Assembly: GCF_002234675.1 (NCBI RefSeq)
Contig: NC_019863.2
Coordinates: 1,875,609-1,939,608 of the forward strand
Source: Oryzias latipes
Lineage: Eukaryota; Chordata; Actinopteri; Beloniformes; Adrianichthyidae
Direction of reading: 5' to 3'
Length of the DNA stretch: 64,000 bases
Position 1 is the first letter of the stretch. Every line of letters begins with the position of its first letter. Shown piece by piece: positions 12,398 through 30,639 of this stretch. The notes under the pieces were generated by a model, which did no database searches, had not been told where the DNA came from, and saw only the letters and a program-made list of their open reading frames with translations. The translations under genes were made by a program, and so were the position numbers.

Positions 12398-14470
12398 GGT
12401 CTCTCTGGGAGGTAGTCTGACTGGAATCACTGAAAGGATGTTGAGAACAGAGCAACATTTGGTTTCTTTGCTTTCCTGAAATCTGCCCTTTTTTCTTTTG
12501 CTTCTGCCCTCCGACACCTTCTCAACCCCCGACCGCTTCCCCTTCTTTCCCCTTCAACGTCCTCCCTCCACTGGCCTCAATCAGCCATGGGGGGGTGGGG
12601 TGGGGGTGGGGGGGTTGATGACAAAAATGTGGCACAGCCGTCTTCCTAAGAGCTGCATTTGTGGGGCAGCAGACGGCGTGGAGGCTGCATTCCAGGAAAG
12701 CAAGCTTCTCAAGGCCCCCCCCCCATTTTCTGGCGAGCTTTCTTCATCCCTGGCTGACTCTGTCCATCCCCACAACCTTCATTTCCCTTCCAATGCCCTC
12801 ATTGGTCATTTCCTCCAACCCTTCCCCCTCTTCTCTCCCCATTTCCTTTTTTCTTCTTCACCCCTTCAAGCCCCCAAAAACCAGAATTTTAGGAGCCAAA
12901 GTAACAGAAACATGTGGAGCGTTCGAATCCTCAGTCCATGGACCAAAACTAAGTTTATGGCGTCGAGTCCGTCCACTGAAGGAGGTCTGTCTGCTATGTG
13001 CATTAAACTCAGCCCTCCTCTTCCTCCGACTGTTGGCTCTGGAAGAAACTCTCCAACCACGCAAAACTGGACCGACTGCAGTCCCACTGAACACTGTTTG
13101 CATGCTTATCACCACACAAACACACACAAACACACTATTCTTCTGCACCACAATGACATTCGAGAACCATATGTCTTCACAGCACACATCTGGGAGCAAT
13201 TAGCCCCCCTGAACTGAGTCCTGCTCTTTCCAGCAACAGAGACCCCATACCCCACCCCCTGCACATGCACGCACAGACACACACACACACACACACACAC
13301 ACAAATAGGAGATGCTCCCATGCTCCCACTGTTTGGTGAACTAAAATAAGATGAGATGTCTACAAAAAAGAACAAACATTTACAGCATCCTGACTGTGCC
13401 GCGGGAGGTTCACCAGGCCAAACCACTGTCAGCTGACTTTAACATACCCCTCCATACTAATAAATGCCCCGTAACAGTTCGGTCCTTGTAGTCTCCTCAC
13501 ACTCTTCACCTTAAATGCAAATCCTGCCTGGTGGGTTTCATGCAGGCTTGTGAAAATAAAAAGCACAAAGTAATGTTTTACCTGAAAGGACCGGCTTGGA
13601 TCTTTGATTCAATTAGCTCCAAGCTCTGCCGGCTCTGATGTTTTCTGTGAATGCAGGAGGAACCCACTGCTCCACAGTGTTCCACCCCATATCTGCAGTC
13701 TCCTCCCCGTCCACATCTCAGGCCTCTGGCAGGCTGTGGTCCAAGTGGGACACGTGGAACAGACCACAGGTGGGGATGTGGGGACGGGGGACCGACTACT
13801 CACATGTGTCGGCTTTCAAATACCTAGAATTTCAACAAGAACAGTCTTTTTCTGCAGAAAATTAGGCAGATTTTTGTCAATCAGCTATTGATTGACAAAA
13901 AACTGCCTCATGCAGAAATCTCGAATAAAATTTAATTTCTGCTGTGACATTGTTATGATTTATCAACCATGCATGCACATGAGGAGAGCTAAATTTTACC
14001 TTAAAACCTTTATTAGGTAAGCTAAAGTTGGTTTCACTTTGTTGGGCTCATATAAAGCCTTAAAGTTAGACCATGTTTCCAAACTAAATGACACCATAAA
14101 ACAGCTGAATGACGTTATTTATAGAAACTGTTGCTGCACAACGTTCTGAACTGTAAAATCGACATTCTCTGTAATTTGTAATGACACTTTAGCAAAACAC
14201 GTGACTAACTCCATATCTCAAAATTTTGAACAGTTTTACAAAACAAATGTTTAATTTTGAGCTTTTTTTTAACTAAACAAGTTCAATGACAAAGCAGTAA
14301 AGCAAAGAGACATCATTTGTCCTGCATCAACTCACCTTTGGGATTCTGAAGTTCATGTTCATTCACACAAAACAAAAAAAATCCTGAGACAGGGATTCAA
14401 AGAAGTCGCTGTAGTAGGTTTAAAGTTTGTCATTTGGACTTTGTTTTAAAATTTGAAAACACTTCACCTC
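12398..14470. other. Upstream of mfap2: no further gene seen
   Basis: The 12480-12900 part is C/T-rich, with a G-run near 12590-12615. A CA microsatellite lies at 13275-13303. Open frames here lack homology and conserved features. The mfap2 promoter and first noncoding exon should lie in this interval but no convincing TATA or CpG cluster was seen. Confidence 0.5.
13275..13303. repeat. (CA)n microsatellite
   Basis: About 14 uninterrupted CA units. Confidence 0.95.
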
Positions 14471-14674
14471 TTATGGTTGGGAGTTGGGTCATCTAGACCC
14501 ACTAGACAGTGCTCTGAACCTTTTTTCTTCAATGATTTGTGATCTTCACTGGTGTCCATGGATTACATGAAATCTTTCCACCTTTATCCACCTTTGTCAT
14601 GGTAGGGAGAACACCTCAATGGAAGGGGGGGGGGGGGGGTCATCTGGACCCCACAAGATAGCACAAGGGGTTAA
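14471..14674 (+). mobile_element. piggyBac-like MITE copy
   Basis: Right end GATAGCACAAGGGGTTAA intact; left end shortened to TTATGGTTGGGAGTTGGG. A G-run of about 15 lies near 14626-14639. Confidence 0.8.
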
Positions 14675-15939
14675 ATGTGCTCACGGGGGAGGTGTCAGAC
14701 CTGACACTGTAACACTGCTGTAGATGGATGGAAGAATAAACCTGAGACCACCATTCTTATCATTCTTATTAGATTCTTTCACTCCTCGCTCAAACAAATC
14801 CTTTCTCTCTGGCTAAAATTCGGACCCCCGATCCTCGTAGCAGAGGTTTGTGGCCTCCGGTGGAGGTGTACTGCACTTCCATCCATCTACAGCAGTTCTT
14901 TGAAATCCCAACAAACGGGGGGGGGGGGTTAGCCACTGTCTCCCTAACTCCAGCTGAGGACAAAGGACTCCATGTAGTCGACGTAAACAATGCAGTAAAC
15001 CATCCAGTTTCAGTTCTGACTCCTCCCCCATGAGCACATCTAGACCAGCTCTTTTACCAGAACTGACAAAGCCTTTTGGATGAGAGGTGAAACGTTTTCA
15101 ACTTTAAAAACCAAGTCCAGATGACAACTTTTAAACCTACTACTGCAATGGAATCAAGCTGGATGAATGAGAGTCTTCATAGACAGATTCAAATAAGTTT
15201 ATTTCTAAACAGGCGGTGTTCTACTAGCCATTAAGCTAAGCAGAGTTTTGGTTGAGTGAACTTGTTGAGGTCACTTTGGGTCCTGGCGTTTATTCGGCCT
15301 CATCTCAGGGTTCATAACTGCGGAGGACACCAGTAATCCAGAGCAGGAGGCGCAGTTAGCCTCCCTCTTCAACTTCTAATCCCAGCGGTTTAAGGAAAGG
15401 GACTGAAAGGGGGTGTTTTACATCCCATAGGTTTCATTGGCTCACTAGCAGTAAATGAAAAGAAAAAAACATGTTTGTGGGAGTGCAGAAAACCAGATTG
15501 TTGTTGAGGTAACAGCCTACTTTATGTTGTACTAGATAGTCTGTCTTTATTTAACACAATCTTTTGGTTTCAAGCCGAATCTGTTTAAATCGTGTCAAAC
15601 GTTTCACTCAAAAACATCATGAGTACCACATATTTCCAAGAGAAGCACACTTTTCTGTAAAACATGTCTGACTGAACTCCTGGTTTCCATCAATGAACAT
15701 GCACTTATTTTATTATTTAAGAAAAAACAGTATTTCAGAAAACCCCAGTAAATGATGCATTCTTATATTTCACGTTTCTGACCTGCTTTAAGGCCTAAAG
15801 TGTCCTATTCCCCCATGCACACACACATTCACACACTGCTTCACTACCAAACACTCACGACAACCTATAACCAATTTGGGGGTTCAGCGTCGTGCCCAGA
15901 GGCTCTTCAGCATTTGAGTGGGTGAGGCGAAAGCTGAGC

Positions 15940-16490
15940 ACAAGGGTTAGGGGTTGTCACAGCAACCGCCTCCACCTTGATATCCTCCTCAATAACAGCA
16001 AACATTTCCTCCTCTTTAGACTTCCTCTTTCCTGGAAGCTTCAATCTCCTTCTACCAGAATCTTCCCCGTTCTTCCTCTCAACGTGTCCAAAAATCTCCA
16101 TCTGCTTCCCTGGACTTATCTTCAGAACATCTTCCATGATCTGTTCCTCTGATGGATTCATTCCCGATCCATCCTGGTCTCTCCCAAATACAACCTGTAA
16201 TCATCACAGTCTTCTCCCCCTCTTCTTTCATTCTCGATGACACTCTTTAGTCACATCTCATCTGAAACCTTCCTCCACCCGTTCCAACCTGCTTGCAGAC
16301 GCCCCTTCACCTCTTTCCCACACTGGTGTTCTGGACTGTTGAGTCCTCCATCTTCTCCATCTCTGCTCCCTGTGACCTCACCGTTCCACTTCGGTTCCTC
16401 TCACACAGACACCGTCTCGCTGCAGCTGACCTTTTTCTTTTTCCTTTTCTAGAGCAAACCTCCACCTCTCCAGATGCTCTGGCTTTGCGA
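15940..16490 (-). mobile_element. Non-LTR retrotransposon (LINE) relic
   Basis: Pyrimidine-rich sequence such as CATCTCTGCTCCCTGTGACC then CTCACCGTTCCACTTC, and AGAGCAAACCTCCACCTCTC, is typical of reversed RTE-type fish LINE coding sequence. The minus frame at 15907-16161 (PGKQMEIFGHVERKNGEDSG) is a short remnant. Family from memory. Confidence 0.5.
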
Positions 16491-16847
16491 CATTAGATTA
16501 TACATTAATAGACCGTCAAGAGGCAGTTCCTTATTCATTTTTACTATAATTATGAACTTGTAATTGCTCTGATCATTACTAAATGATCACCACTTTGTTT
16601 TTTACTGGCTTTTTGCAAAGCACCTCAGAAACTAAGGAGCATATTTATCTTTGTAATCTTTAAACGTAAAACTGCATTTAAATTTGTGGTGATCTGGCTT
16701 TAACTGCAATAAGTTCAGAAATAATTCTGCAGTCAGAAGAGCCAGCCTTTGCTTTCAGTTCTGCACGTTAGCGACATCTACTGGACACAAACCTGTATGA
16801 CAACAAAAAACAAAATTTAGGGGGGAAAAAATGTGCATTTAAAGACT

Positions 16848-16853
16848 TTATTT
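16848..16853 (-). terminator. Candidate sdhb poly(A) signal
   Basis: AATAAA on the minus strand about 300 bases past the sdhb stop, in otherwise unremarkable AT-rich DNA. Predicted from position only. Confidence 0.45.
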
Positions 16854-17153
16854 CCAAATAAAACAAAATCAGTTGTATGCAGCATGTATATTGTGGGTCT
16901 GGGAACTGAAAGCAGAGAACATTTTGCACGCAAAGCAAACATGAACTTTTCCAAACCACCAAACAGCTGAGACCAGCACGTCTGTGTTCTGGTACATAAT
17001 ACGACAATCTCTCCCCATTCATCCTGGAGTTGTGCGTTTATGTCAATTTTGTTCCACACACATGCACACACAGCCCATCAGACCACAATTATTTACACTT
17101 GATATCAGTATATAATTTAAATCATGTCATTTCATGGAAGAACAACACGGGTT

Positions 17154-22988
<5,835 letters not shown>

Positions 22989-23109
22989 GATCATCTGCGC
23001 TTTAGCACTGACTGACCTCCGGAGTCTTGCTTTCCCAGCATCCACCGCGGCTGCGTGACGCGTCAGCGCAGAAAGGCATGGTTTGGTAACCAGCGTGTCC
23101 CTGCTTACT

Positions 23110-23398
23110 TAACTGCTCCTTTTTTTGTTTTTTCAAATGAAATATAATCATTACAAAACTCTCGCTGACACAACCACACAAAGATGCAATGCACAGCTCC
23201 TCACAAAAACAAAGATAAAAAAAAGAATGTACACATATGTAAGCAATATAAAAAACTTTCAGCATAAATTAAACAATAATCTGGACCCTAGATTTGTAAT
23301 ACTTAACTATTCTTTTCTGCCTACAATCTCTAAAACATGTATTCATCCTTCACAGATGATAGTGCATAAATCAATTAAGTCTTTCTTGGAGATGTTGA
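23110..23398 (-). mobile_element. L1-like LINE 3' fragment
   Basis: Closely matches 34650-34860 (ATAATCATTACAAAACTCTC then CAACCACACAAAGATGCAAT), and both copies start after a T-rich run. Read on the minus strand this is a LINE 3' end. Confidence 0.55.
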
Positions 23399-23620
23399 CT
23401 TTACAAGGATAAGGTCTCACATATCTTAGTTATGGATAAAATCCTAACTTTTTTTTTTAAATGTCATTAAAATGTGTACATTTATAAATGTAAAATTTAG
23501 CCAGGAGTAGGTACAAGTTTATACATTCAAAAAATGTAAACGGCGGTAATTTTTTGTTGGTGAAAGCCAAAGAATACATGTTTCCATAACTAAGATATGA
23601 GAGACCTTATCCTTGTAAAG
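23399..23620. mobile_element. Short MITE with about 37-bp terminal inverted repeats
   Basis: CTTTACAAGGATAAGGTCTC at 23399 is mirrored by GAGACCTTATCCTTGTAAAG ending at 23620, and the match continues inward to about 37 bases with one mismatch. Non-coding interior. Confidence 0.7.
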
Positions 23621-24094
23621 TTATTTAAAACTTTTATTTCTATTTACTGTAAATGTTAATAGTTGATGTGCCAGTAAATTGTTTGAAGTGTTTTCTTATG
23701 TCCACTTTTAAACTGAATTGATTTGGACATTTTCAGAAGTCCCTTACTATGCAGCCCCATATCATACTATTTGCCAACTTGGTGTTGTCATTTTTTTACA
23801 GTATAATTTTATGTATATGTTGCTCCCAGTCACATGATCTGCTTTACTCTCATGATTTCTCATTGACAAACACAACTTCTCTGCCCAGTAATTTAATCTT
23901 GAACAACAAGGATATCTCCATTAATGTAAATCTCAATTCCTTGATTATTGATTTCAAAAATGTTTTGTTTTGATTGACTCTTTATAAACAAAAAGTATTT
24001 TTTTCTTTTGTTGAATTCCTTTATAAATATAAAATCCCAATTACTCCAGGAGAATATTCTAAAGTCTTTGGTACAATATCTCATGGAATATGTA

Positions 24095-25712
24095 CAGTAC
24101 AGACCAAAGGTTTGGACTCACCTTCTCATTCAAAGAGTTTTCTTTATTTTCACGACTATGAAATTGTAGATTTACACTGAAGGCATCAAACTATGAATTA
24201 ACACATTTGGAATTATATACATAACAAAGTGTAAAACAACTGAAAATATGTCATATTGTAGTTTCTTCATAGTAGCCACCTTTTGCTTTGATTACTGCTT
24301 TACACTCTTGGCATTCTGTGGATGAGCTTCCAGAGGTAGTCACCTGAAATGGTCTTCCAACAGTCTTGAAGGAGTTCCCAGAATGCTTAGCACTTGTTGG
24401 CCCTTTTGCCTTCACTCTGCAGTCCAGCTCACCCCAAACCATCTGGATTTGGTTCAGGTCCAGTGACTGTGGAGGCCAGGTCATCTGGTGCAGCCCCCCA
24501 TCACTCTCCTTCTTGGTCATATAGCCCTTCCACAGTCTGGAGGTGTGTTTGGGGTCATTGTCCTGTTGAAAAAGAAATGATGGTCCAACTAAACGCAAAC
24601 CGGATGGAATAGCATGCTGCTGCAAGATGCTGTGGTGGCCATGCTGGTTCAGTATGCCTTCAATTTGGAATAAATCCCCAACAGTGTCACCAGCAAAGCA
24701 CCCCCACACCATCACACCTCCTCCTCCATGCTTCACGGTGGGAACCAGGCATGTAGAGTCCATCTGTTCACCTTTTCTGCGTCGCACAAAGACACGGTGG
24801 TTGGAACCAAACATCTCCAATTTGGACTCATCAGACCAAAGCCCAGATTTCCATGGTCTAATGTCCATTCCTTGTGTTCTTTAGCCCAAACAAGTCTCTT
24901 CTGCTTGTTGCCTTTCTTTAGCAGTGGTTTCCTAGCAGATATTCTACCATGAAGGCCTGATTCACACAGTCTCCTCTGAACAGTTGTTGTAGAGATGTGT
25001 CTGCTGCTAGAACTCTGTGTGCCATTGACCTGCTCTCTAATCTGAGCTGCTGTTAAGCTGCCATTTCTGAGGCTGCTGACTCGGATGAACTTATCCTCCC
25101 CAGCAGAGGTGACTCTTGGTCTTCCTTTCCTGGGGTGGTCCACATGTCAGCCAGTTTCTTTGTAGCGCTTGATGGTTTTTGTGACTGCACTTGGGGACAC
25201 TTTCAAAGTTTTCTCAATTTTTCGGACTGACTGACCTTCATTTCTTAAAGTAATGATGGCCACTCGTTTTTCTGTACTTAGCAGCTTTTTTTTTGCCATT
25301 ATACAAATTCTAACAGTCTATTCAGTAGGACTATCAGCTGTGTATCCACCTGACTTCTGCACAACACAACTGATGGTCCCAACCCCATTTATAAGGCCAG
25401 AAATCACACTTATTTAACCTGACAGGGCTCACCTGTGAAGTGAAAAACATTTCAGGTGACTACCTCTAGAAGCTCATCCAGAGAATGCCAAGAGTGTACA
25501 AAGCAGTAATCAAAGAAAAAGGTGGCTACTATGAAGAACCTAGAATAAGACATATTTTCAGTTGTTTTATACTTTTTTTGTCATGTCTATAATTCCACAT
25601 GTGTTAATTCATAGTTTTGATGCCTTCAGTGTGAATCTACAATTTTCATATTCATGAAAATAAAGAAAACTCTTTAAATGAGAAGGTGTGTCCAAACTTT
25701 TGGTCTGTACTG
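24095..25712 (-). mobile_element. Tc1-like transposon, near full length
   Basis: Ends CAGTACAGACCAAAGGTTTG and its inverted form CAAACTTTTGGTCTGTACTG are intact; a TA precedes the left end. The minus strand holds the whole transposase region in pieces. The helix-turn-helix (MAKKKLLSTEKRVAIITLRN) near 25298 runs to a stop near 25148. The middle part follows at 24733-25143 (DHPRKGRPRVTSAGEDKFIR), and the catalytic part at 24251-24868. Catalytic motifs are WSDESKLEMFG, QQDNDPKHTS and LDLNQIQMVWGELD. At least one stop and one frameshift make it inactive; it is about 1.6 kb like active Tc1 elements. Confidence 0.88.
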
Positions 25713-26069
25713 TTTGTTATTTAGTCAAAAACTGGTCCCTCAATCTTTCACTTTAAATATTTCTCTGTCACTATCAACTATTGGTAAAAATCAGTTTTAC
25801 ATCCCATTCTAGGAAAAGTAATAAAACACCTTTTTAAAAACACCTTTTCAGAAAAATATTATAACGTCGCCACATTATTCATATTGGAAACAATATGTAG
25901 CTGATTTATCTTGGAAAAAGATCTGGCTTTTACCTTTTTACTGCTTTTTTTCCAATAAGATACAAGACATGTGTTACTAAATTTCACACAGATTTATATT
26001 GCAAAAACATATTTTTGAAACTTTAAACCCAGTATTGACATGTACATTTTTAACAGTTACTCTTTATTT

Positions 26070-27379
26070 AGATTAGATTAGATTAGATTAGATTTGTTTA
26101 TTAATCCCACGAATGGGAAATTTCCTTGTCACAGTAGCATGGAGTTTGGCACAAGTATGTACAGACAGTAATGACAAGTTAGACAGACACACATTTGAAA
26201 GAATATATACAAAAGTAAGAGTGTTCTGATAAATAAACAGGGAAAGAGATGTGCAGTTATATAGAGGTCATCTGTATATACAGTTTTTGTACAGTGAATA
26301 AAAAACAAAAACTATGAAAACTATTTACTTAGGCTGGTGTTGAACAGCCTGATAGCAGCTGGGATGAAGGACCTGCGATAGCGTTCCTTCTTGCATCGTG
26401 GGTGCAGCAGTCTGCCACTGAAGGAGCTGCTGAGGTCTAAAACAGTCTGGTACAGTGGGTGAGAGGGGTTGTCCATGATTGATGTTAGCTTGGCTAACAT
26501 CCTCCTCTCACCCACCTCCTCGATGGAGTCCAGGGAGCAGTCCAGGACAGAGCCGGCCCGTCTGACCAGCTTGTTCAGTCTCTTCCTGTCTCTCTCCGAG
26601 CTTCCGCTGCTCCAGCAGACCACTGCATAAAGGATGGCTGAAGCCACCACAGAGTCATAAAAAGTTCTTAGCAGTGTCCTGCACACCCCAAAGGACCTCA
26701 GTCGTCTGAGCAGGTGGAGACGACTTTGGCCCTTCTTGTACAGGGCATTTGTGTTGTGTGTCCAGTCCAGTTTATTGTTTAGGTGAACACCCAGGTATTT
26801 ATAGTCCTCCAAGCCCTGGATGTTCACCGGTGCAGTCAGATGTGGTTTCCTGCTGAAGTCGATCACCACCTCCTTCGTCTTGCTGGCGTTGATGTGCAGG
26901 TGGTTCAGAGCACACCAGTCCACAAAGTTGGTGATGACCTCCAGGTACTCCAGATCGTTTCCCTGAGATATCCGCCCAACAATGGCTGTATCATCAGAGA
27001 ACTTTTGGAGGTGGCAGCTGTCAGTGTTGTGTGTGAAGTCCGATGTATACAGGGTGGAGAGGAAAGGAGAGAGCACAGTACCCTGTGGTACCCCAGTGCT
27101 GCAGACTACCACATCAGACACACAGTCATGAAGCTTCACATACTGCGGCCTGTTGGAGAGGTAGTCGATGGTCCATGCAGCCAGGCTACTGTTGACTCCA
27201 GCTCCCTCTAGCTTCCCCCTGAGCAGTGATGGTTTGATGGTGTTGAAAGCACTGGAGAAGTCAAAGAACATGACTCTCACAGTGCTACCAGTGTCATCTA
27301 GATGGGAAAAGCATCTGTGCAGCAGGTAGATGACAGGGCTTATTTGGGGCTTTATCCCTTTTCTGGACCTTTTTGGCAA
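26070..27379 (-). mobile_element. L2/CR1-type LINE, 5'-truncated
   Basis: The minus frame 26321-27379 is open for 352 residues and encodes the reverse transcriptase palm. Motif A is FFDFSSAFNTIKPSLL, motif B STGVPQGTVLSPFL, motif C QKFSDDTAIVG and motif D INASKTKEVVIDFSRK. The catalytic Asp pair is kept, with Ser in place of the usual Ala in the (F/Y)ADD motif. The 3' end is a short tail with the tandem unit GATTA (plus-strand reading, 26070-26094), typical of this clade instead of poly(A). The endonuclease half is absent. Confidence 0.85.
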
Positions 27380-27407
27380 ATTTTCTGTGACTTCTTTTGT
27401 TGCACAT

Positions 27408-27565
27408 TTACACTTTCATTTCTTAGTTTGGGAAACATGTATTGTATGGCTTAGTTTCACCAACAAAGGAATGTGTTCTTTACATTTCTCTTTCTAAACT
27501 TGTTCCTACTCCTGCAGATTTTACATTTATAAATGTAACATTTCTAACAAAATCCTAAATGTTTT
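27408..27565. mobile_element. Diverged partial copy of the 23399-23620 MITE, inverted
   Basis: GGAAACATGTATTGTATGGC then TTTCACCAACAAA, and CTTGTTCCTACTCCTGCAGA then TTTTACATTTATAAATGTAA, match the reverse complement of 23480-23600. The outer ends are lost. Confidence 0.55.
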
Positions 27566-28170
27566 TTTATTTGTGGTTAATGTCAGACTATATATAGAAC
27601 GAGATATTAAAAAAAGCTTTAAAATGTCTTGAAATTTGTAAAGTTATTTAGAATGTTAAACTTGGTAAATGGTAAAGTTTTATCAATTTACCCATTCTCT
27701 GCATTTATTTATTCATTTTCACCTCCTGGCACTTTCTTTAACTTTATTATATCTTTTTTTATTTTCCATCCTTGTTCATATGTTCGTATTAATGCACTAC
27801 TGATACTTCTGCTGTATCTGGTGGCGTTTACAATAAAGTTTTTCTTTTTTTAATTCACGACCCGGATGTTAATTCTTTGTTTTCCGTGTTAACGGTTTAA
27901 TAGGTTGACTTGACTTCACCTTTAAATAGTTTGCAGCGTTTTGTCAATATTTTTTCTTCTTTAAATCCAGATTTTGAGGAGTTGTGTTATTTTTTTTCCC
28001 GTCACTCACGCAAACTATTTTTAACGCGGGGTTGAAAACGAACGTACCCCTTGGTCCCGTTTGCTAAATTGCTGCGGCGCGTGAACCGCGGTGTGCGCAC
28101 GTGAGGCTTCTTTGAGGTCGTTTGAATGCCGACAGAGGCAGCAGTGGGGTGAACGAGCAAATACACAATC

Positions 28171-29805
28171 ATGGTGTTTTTAACACTGCCCCTTTGGATC
28201 CGTAACCGTGGACCGGACCGGTTCTGGAAGGTCCAAGATCTTCTCAAACATGCTCGGGTAAGGGGGTGACTATTTCCTGGAGCTTCCTCCGTTGGTCTGT
28301 TCAAATGGTGTAGGCTATGATATACATTTAACTCGTCCTGCTAGTGCACTCTTCGTGTGGACCTAAACGACGGCGTTGGTTTGAGATTGTGTATTAACGT
28401 CCCGCCGTCCAACAGCACTTCAGGGGCCGGAAGAACCGCTGCTACAGTCTGGCCGTGCGGGCTGTCAGGAGGGCGTTCGTTTACGCCACCAAATCCCGAA
28501 AACTGAAGAAACGCAACATGAGGACGGTACGAACCCACTACACCTGTACTAATGTCCATTCAGCTTTTTTCTGTTAAAGTTTCTTGAAGTTTTCCAAAGT
28601 TTTTGTGAAGTTTTTAGACCATCTTAACTTTCATTATGAATATCATCATCCATCCATCCATCCATCTTCCTCCGCTTATCCGGACCGGGTCGTGGGGGCA
28701 GCAGTCTAAGCAAAGATCCCCAGACTTCCCTCGTTCCTGCTACTTCCTCCAGTTCCTCTGGGGGGACACCGAGGCGTTCCCAGACCAGCAGAGAGTCCTG
28801 GGTCTTCCCCGGAGCCTCTGCCCAATGGGACATGCCCGGAACACCTCCCCAGGGAAGCGTCCAGGAGGCATCCGGACCAGATGCCTGTGAACCGCCACCT
28901 TAAGGTGGTGGGGGAGTTTGAGAGCTCGAGTGATCCCAGGAGCTAAGCTGTCTGGGGCTTTTGCCCTTGGTAGGGTCTGCCATGGTAGACGGGTCCTGGG
29001 GGACGAGTCAGACAAAGATCGGTTCAGATGAGAAGAAAAATCAAGGACTCAGTTATGGTTGGTGTTACCGGGGCCCCACTCTGGAGCCAGGCCTGGGGTT
29101 GGGCCTGGTGACCAGAGCCCTCCCTACGGGCCCCGGTCGCGCTCAGCCTGAAGAAACAACGTGGGACCAATCCCCCATGGGCCCACCGCCCATAGTAGAC
29201 CTCAAAAGGGGCCGGTGCAATGCGGCTTGGGTGGCAGTCAAAGGCGGGTGCCTCGGTGGCCCGAACCCCGGTCATGGAACTTGGCTTTTGGTAAAACAGC
29301 TCCTTGTTACCCTTAGGTTTTCCCCCTGAAAACTCCTTATGGAGCTTTATTGTGCACTTACTTCAGCTTAATCTTGTTGGTGATATATTTTGCATCAATA
29401 CTAGCAGAAAGCCAAATTGTTGTTTTGACAAAACAAGAAGCAGGAAATGTTGGTTTGAATGCGTTTCTCGTTTCTGCAGTTGTGGATCACGCGCATCGCA
29501 GCAGCGACCCGGGAGCACGGCATGACCTATCCTGCCCTCATGCACAACCTCACAAAGGTGGCGTTTTCGTTTTCTCAGCACGCCACTGTGGCATTTCCGC
29601 CGGCAGCTCACTCTGCTTTCCCCCCATTTAGAGCAGCGTTCAGCTCAACCGACGAGTGATCAGCGATCTGGCCATCACAGAACCCAGGACCTTCCAGTCC
29701 CTGGCAAAAGTAGCAAAAGCTCGGCAACAAGAAGGCTTCCGTGCAGCGCTCGGCGACGGCAAAGAACCTGCTGGCGTCCTGTCCCGCATCGTTATGTTGC
29801 AGTAA
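28171..29805 (+). CDS. mrpl20: Mitochondrial ribosomal protein L20, 4 exons
   Basis: bL20m protein of the mitochondrial large ribosomal subunit, which binds 16S rRNA early in assembly. Exons: 28171-28257, 28416-28526, 29480-29557, 29632-29805. They total 450 bases and 149 residues, the same length as the human protein. The protein begins [20 protein letters not shown] and contains the bL20 core [20 protein letters not shown] and [20 protein letters not shown]. It ends [10 protein letters not shown]. All introns are GT-AG. Intron 2 holds an interspersed repeat (28640-29300). The gene lies head-to-head with sdhb, with about 5.2 kb of transposon-rich DNA between them, so a shared promoter is unlikely. 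Identification is secure. Confidence 0.97.
28640..29300. mobile_element. Interspersed fish repeat in mrpl20 intron 2
   Basis: Begins CATCCATCCATCCATC, CCGCTTATCCGGACCGGGTC, and includes GGGCAGCAGTCTAAGC and CCCGGAACACCTCCCCAGGG, a very common teleost repeat. The GC-rich remainder (GGGGCCCCACTCTGGAGCCA) may be part of the same or a second element. Likely retroelement-derived; family not assigned. Confidence 0.55.
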
Positions 29806-30080
29806 AAGACTATTTATTGTCATGGAGTGACAGAGCAGCTCTGATGTTATATCACTTTTTTTTTGCATTTGTTATTACATAAAGATACTTCAAACTAAAA
29901 ATATACTTGTGAGTTTTATTTATTTGTTCATTGAGACCAGTATGTAGAATAGAAAGGGGCCCCAAAATAATTAATTTTGGACAGGAAACTTCTTGTTGCT
30001 TTGGTTGATCCTAGACCAGAGTAGACGGTCATCTATGAGCCTCAAAAACATCTGCAAAGTCAGGAAAACTTGGAGTTGTG

Positions 30081-30272
30081 ATTTAAAGTCCCACTCTGAT
30101 GAAAATTGTGTTTAACATGTTCTTTTGCTATTTTTCTGATTGAGAATGTTTACAAAGAAAGTTAAAATTGTATTTCTAGATTAAGAGGTTTTTCTATGTC
30201 TAAAGACGGCAGAATCCTCATTAAAAGACGAGGGAACGCTTTGAAAATAGATGATCGGAGTGGGAATTAAAG
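30081..30272 (+). mobile_element. TTAAAGACCCACTCC-family MITE, short copy
   Basis: ATTTAAAGTCCCACTCTGAT at the left, GATGATCGGAGTGGGAATTA at the right, only about 190 bases. The best copy for reading both inverted ends. Confidence 0.7.
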
Positions 30273-30600
30273 CAATTTTAAATCTTTCAAAACATCTCAC
30301 CTGAAAGACACGACACTATAGCTGCATGGTGTTTGCTTGTTATTAGACATTTAAGCTAAGGTTTCATTTTGTGTCAATAAAACTATTGTTTCACTATTTG
30401 CATGTTGAAATCTGCCATTAAAATGTTAAATTCTTTAAAGGTTTTGATACTTTTGCTCTTTGTTTGAATCAATCTCTTTGAGTTATGAGTTAAGTTGACT
30501 TTAGAGTTTTCATATTTTTAACTAATCATGTTTGTTTCTGTTTTATGATTGGTAACAGAAAATATGAAACATGGGTTTCATTTCAAGATTTGCTTCCTAC

Positions 30601-30639
30601 TTAATACGTAATATTAATGTAATTAATATTACGTATTAA
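30601..30639. repeat. Perfect 18-bp AT-rich palindrome
   Basis: Arms 30601-30618 and 30622-30639 are exact inverted copies with a 3-base loop (GTA). Stands alone; no terminal repeats of a known element around it. Confidence 0.9.

Noticed and set aside
12498-13217. 239-residue plus-strand frame upstream of mfap2
   Set aside because: Low-complexity Pro/Ser-rich translation of C/T-rich DNA, overlapped by other frames; no domain or splice support.
13500-13900. Short overlapping frames at 13604-13891 as a possible small gene
   Set aside because: No homology recognised, no consistent splice sites and overlapping frames on both strands.
24251-25143. Two long minus-strand frames as host genes
   Set aside because: They are pieces of a Tc1 transposase within terminal inverted repeats.
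26321-27379. 352-residue minus-strand frame as a host gene
   Set aside because: It is a LINE reverse transcriptase fragment with a GATTA-repeat tail.
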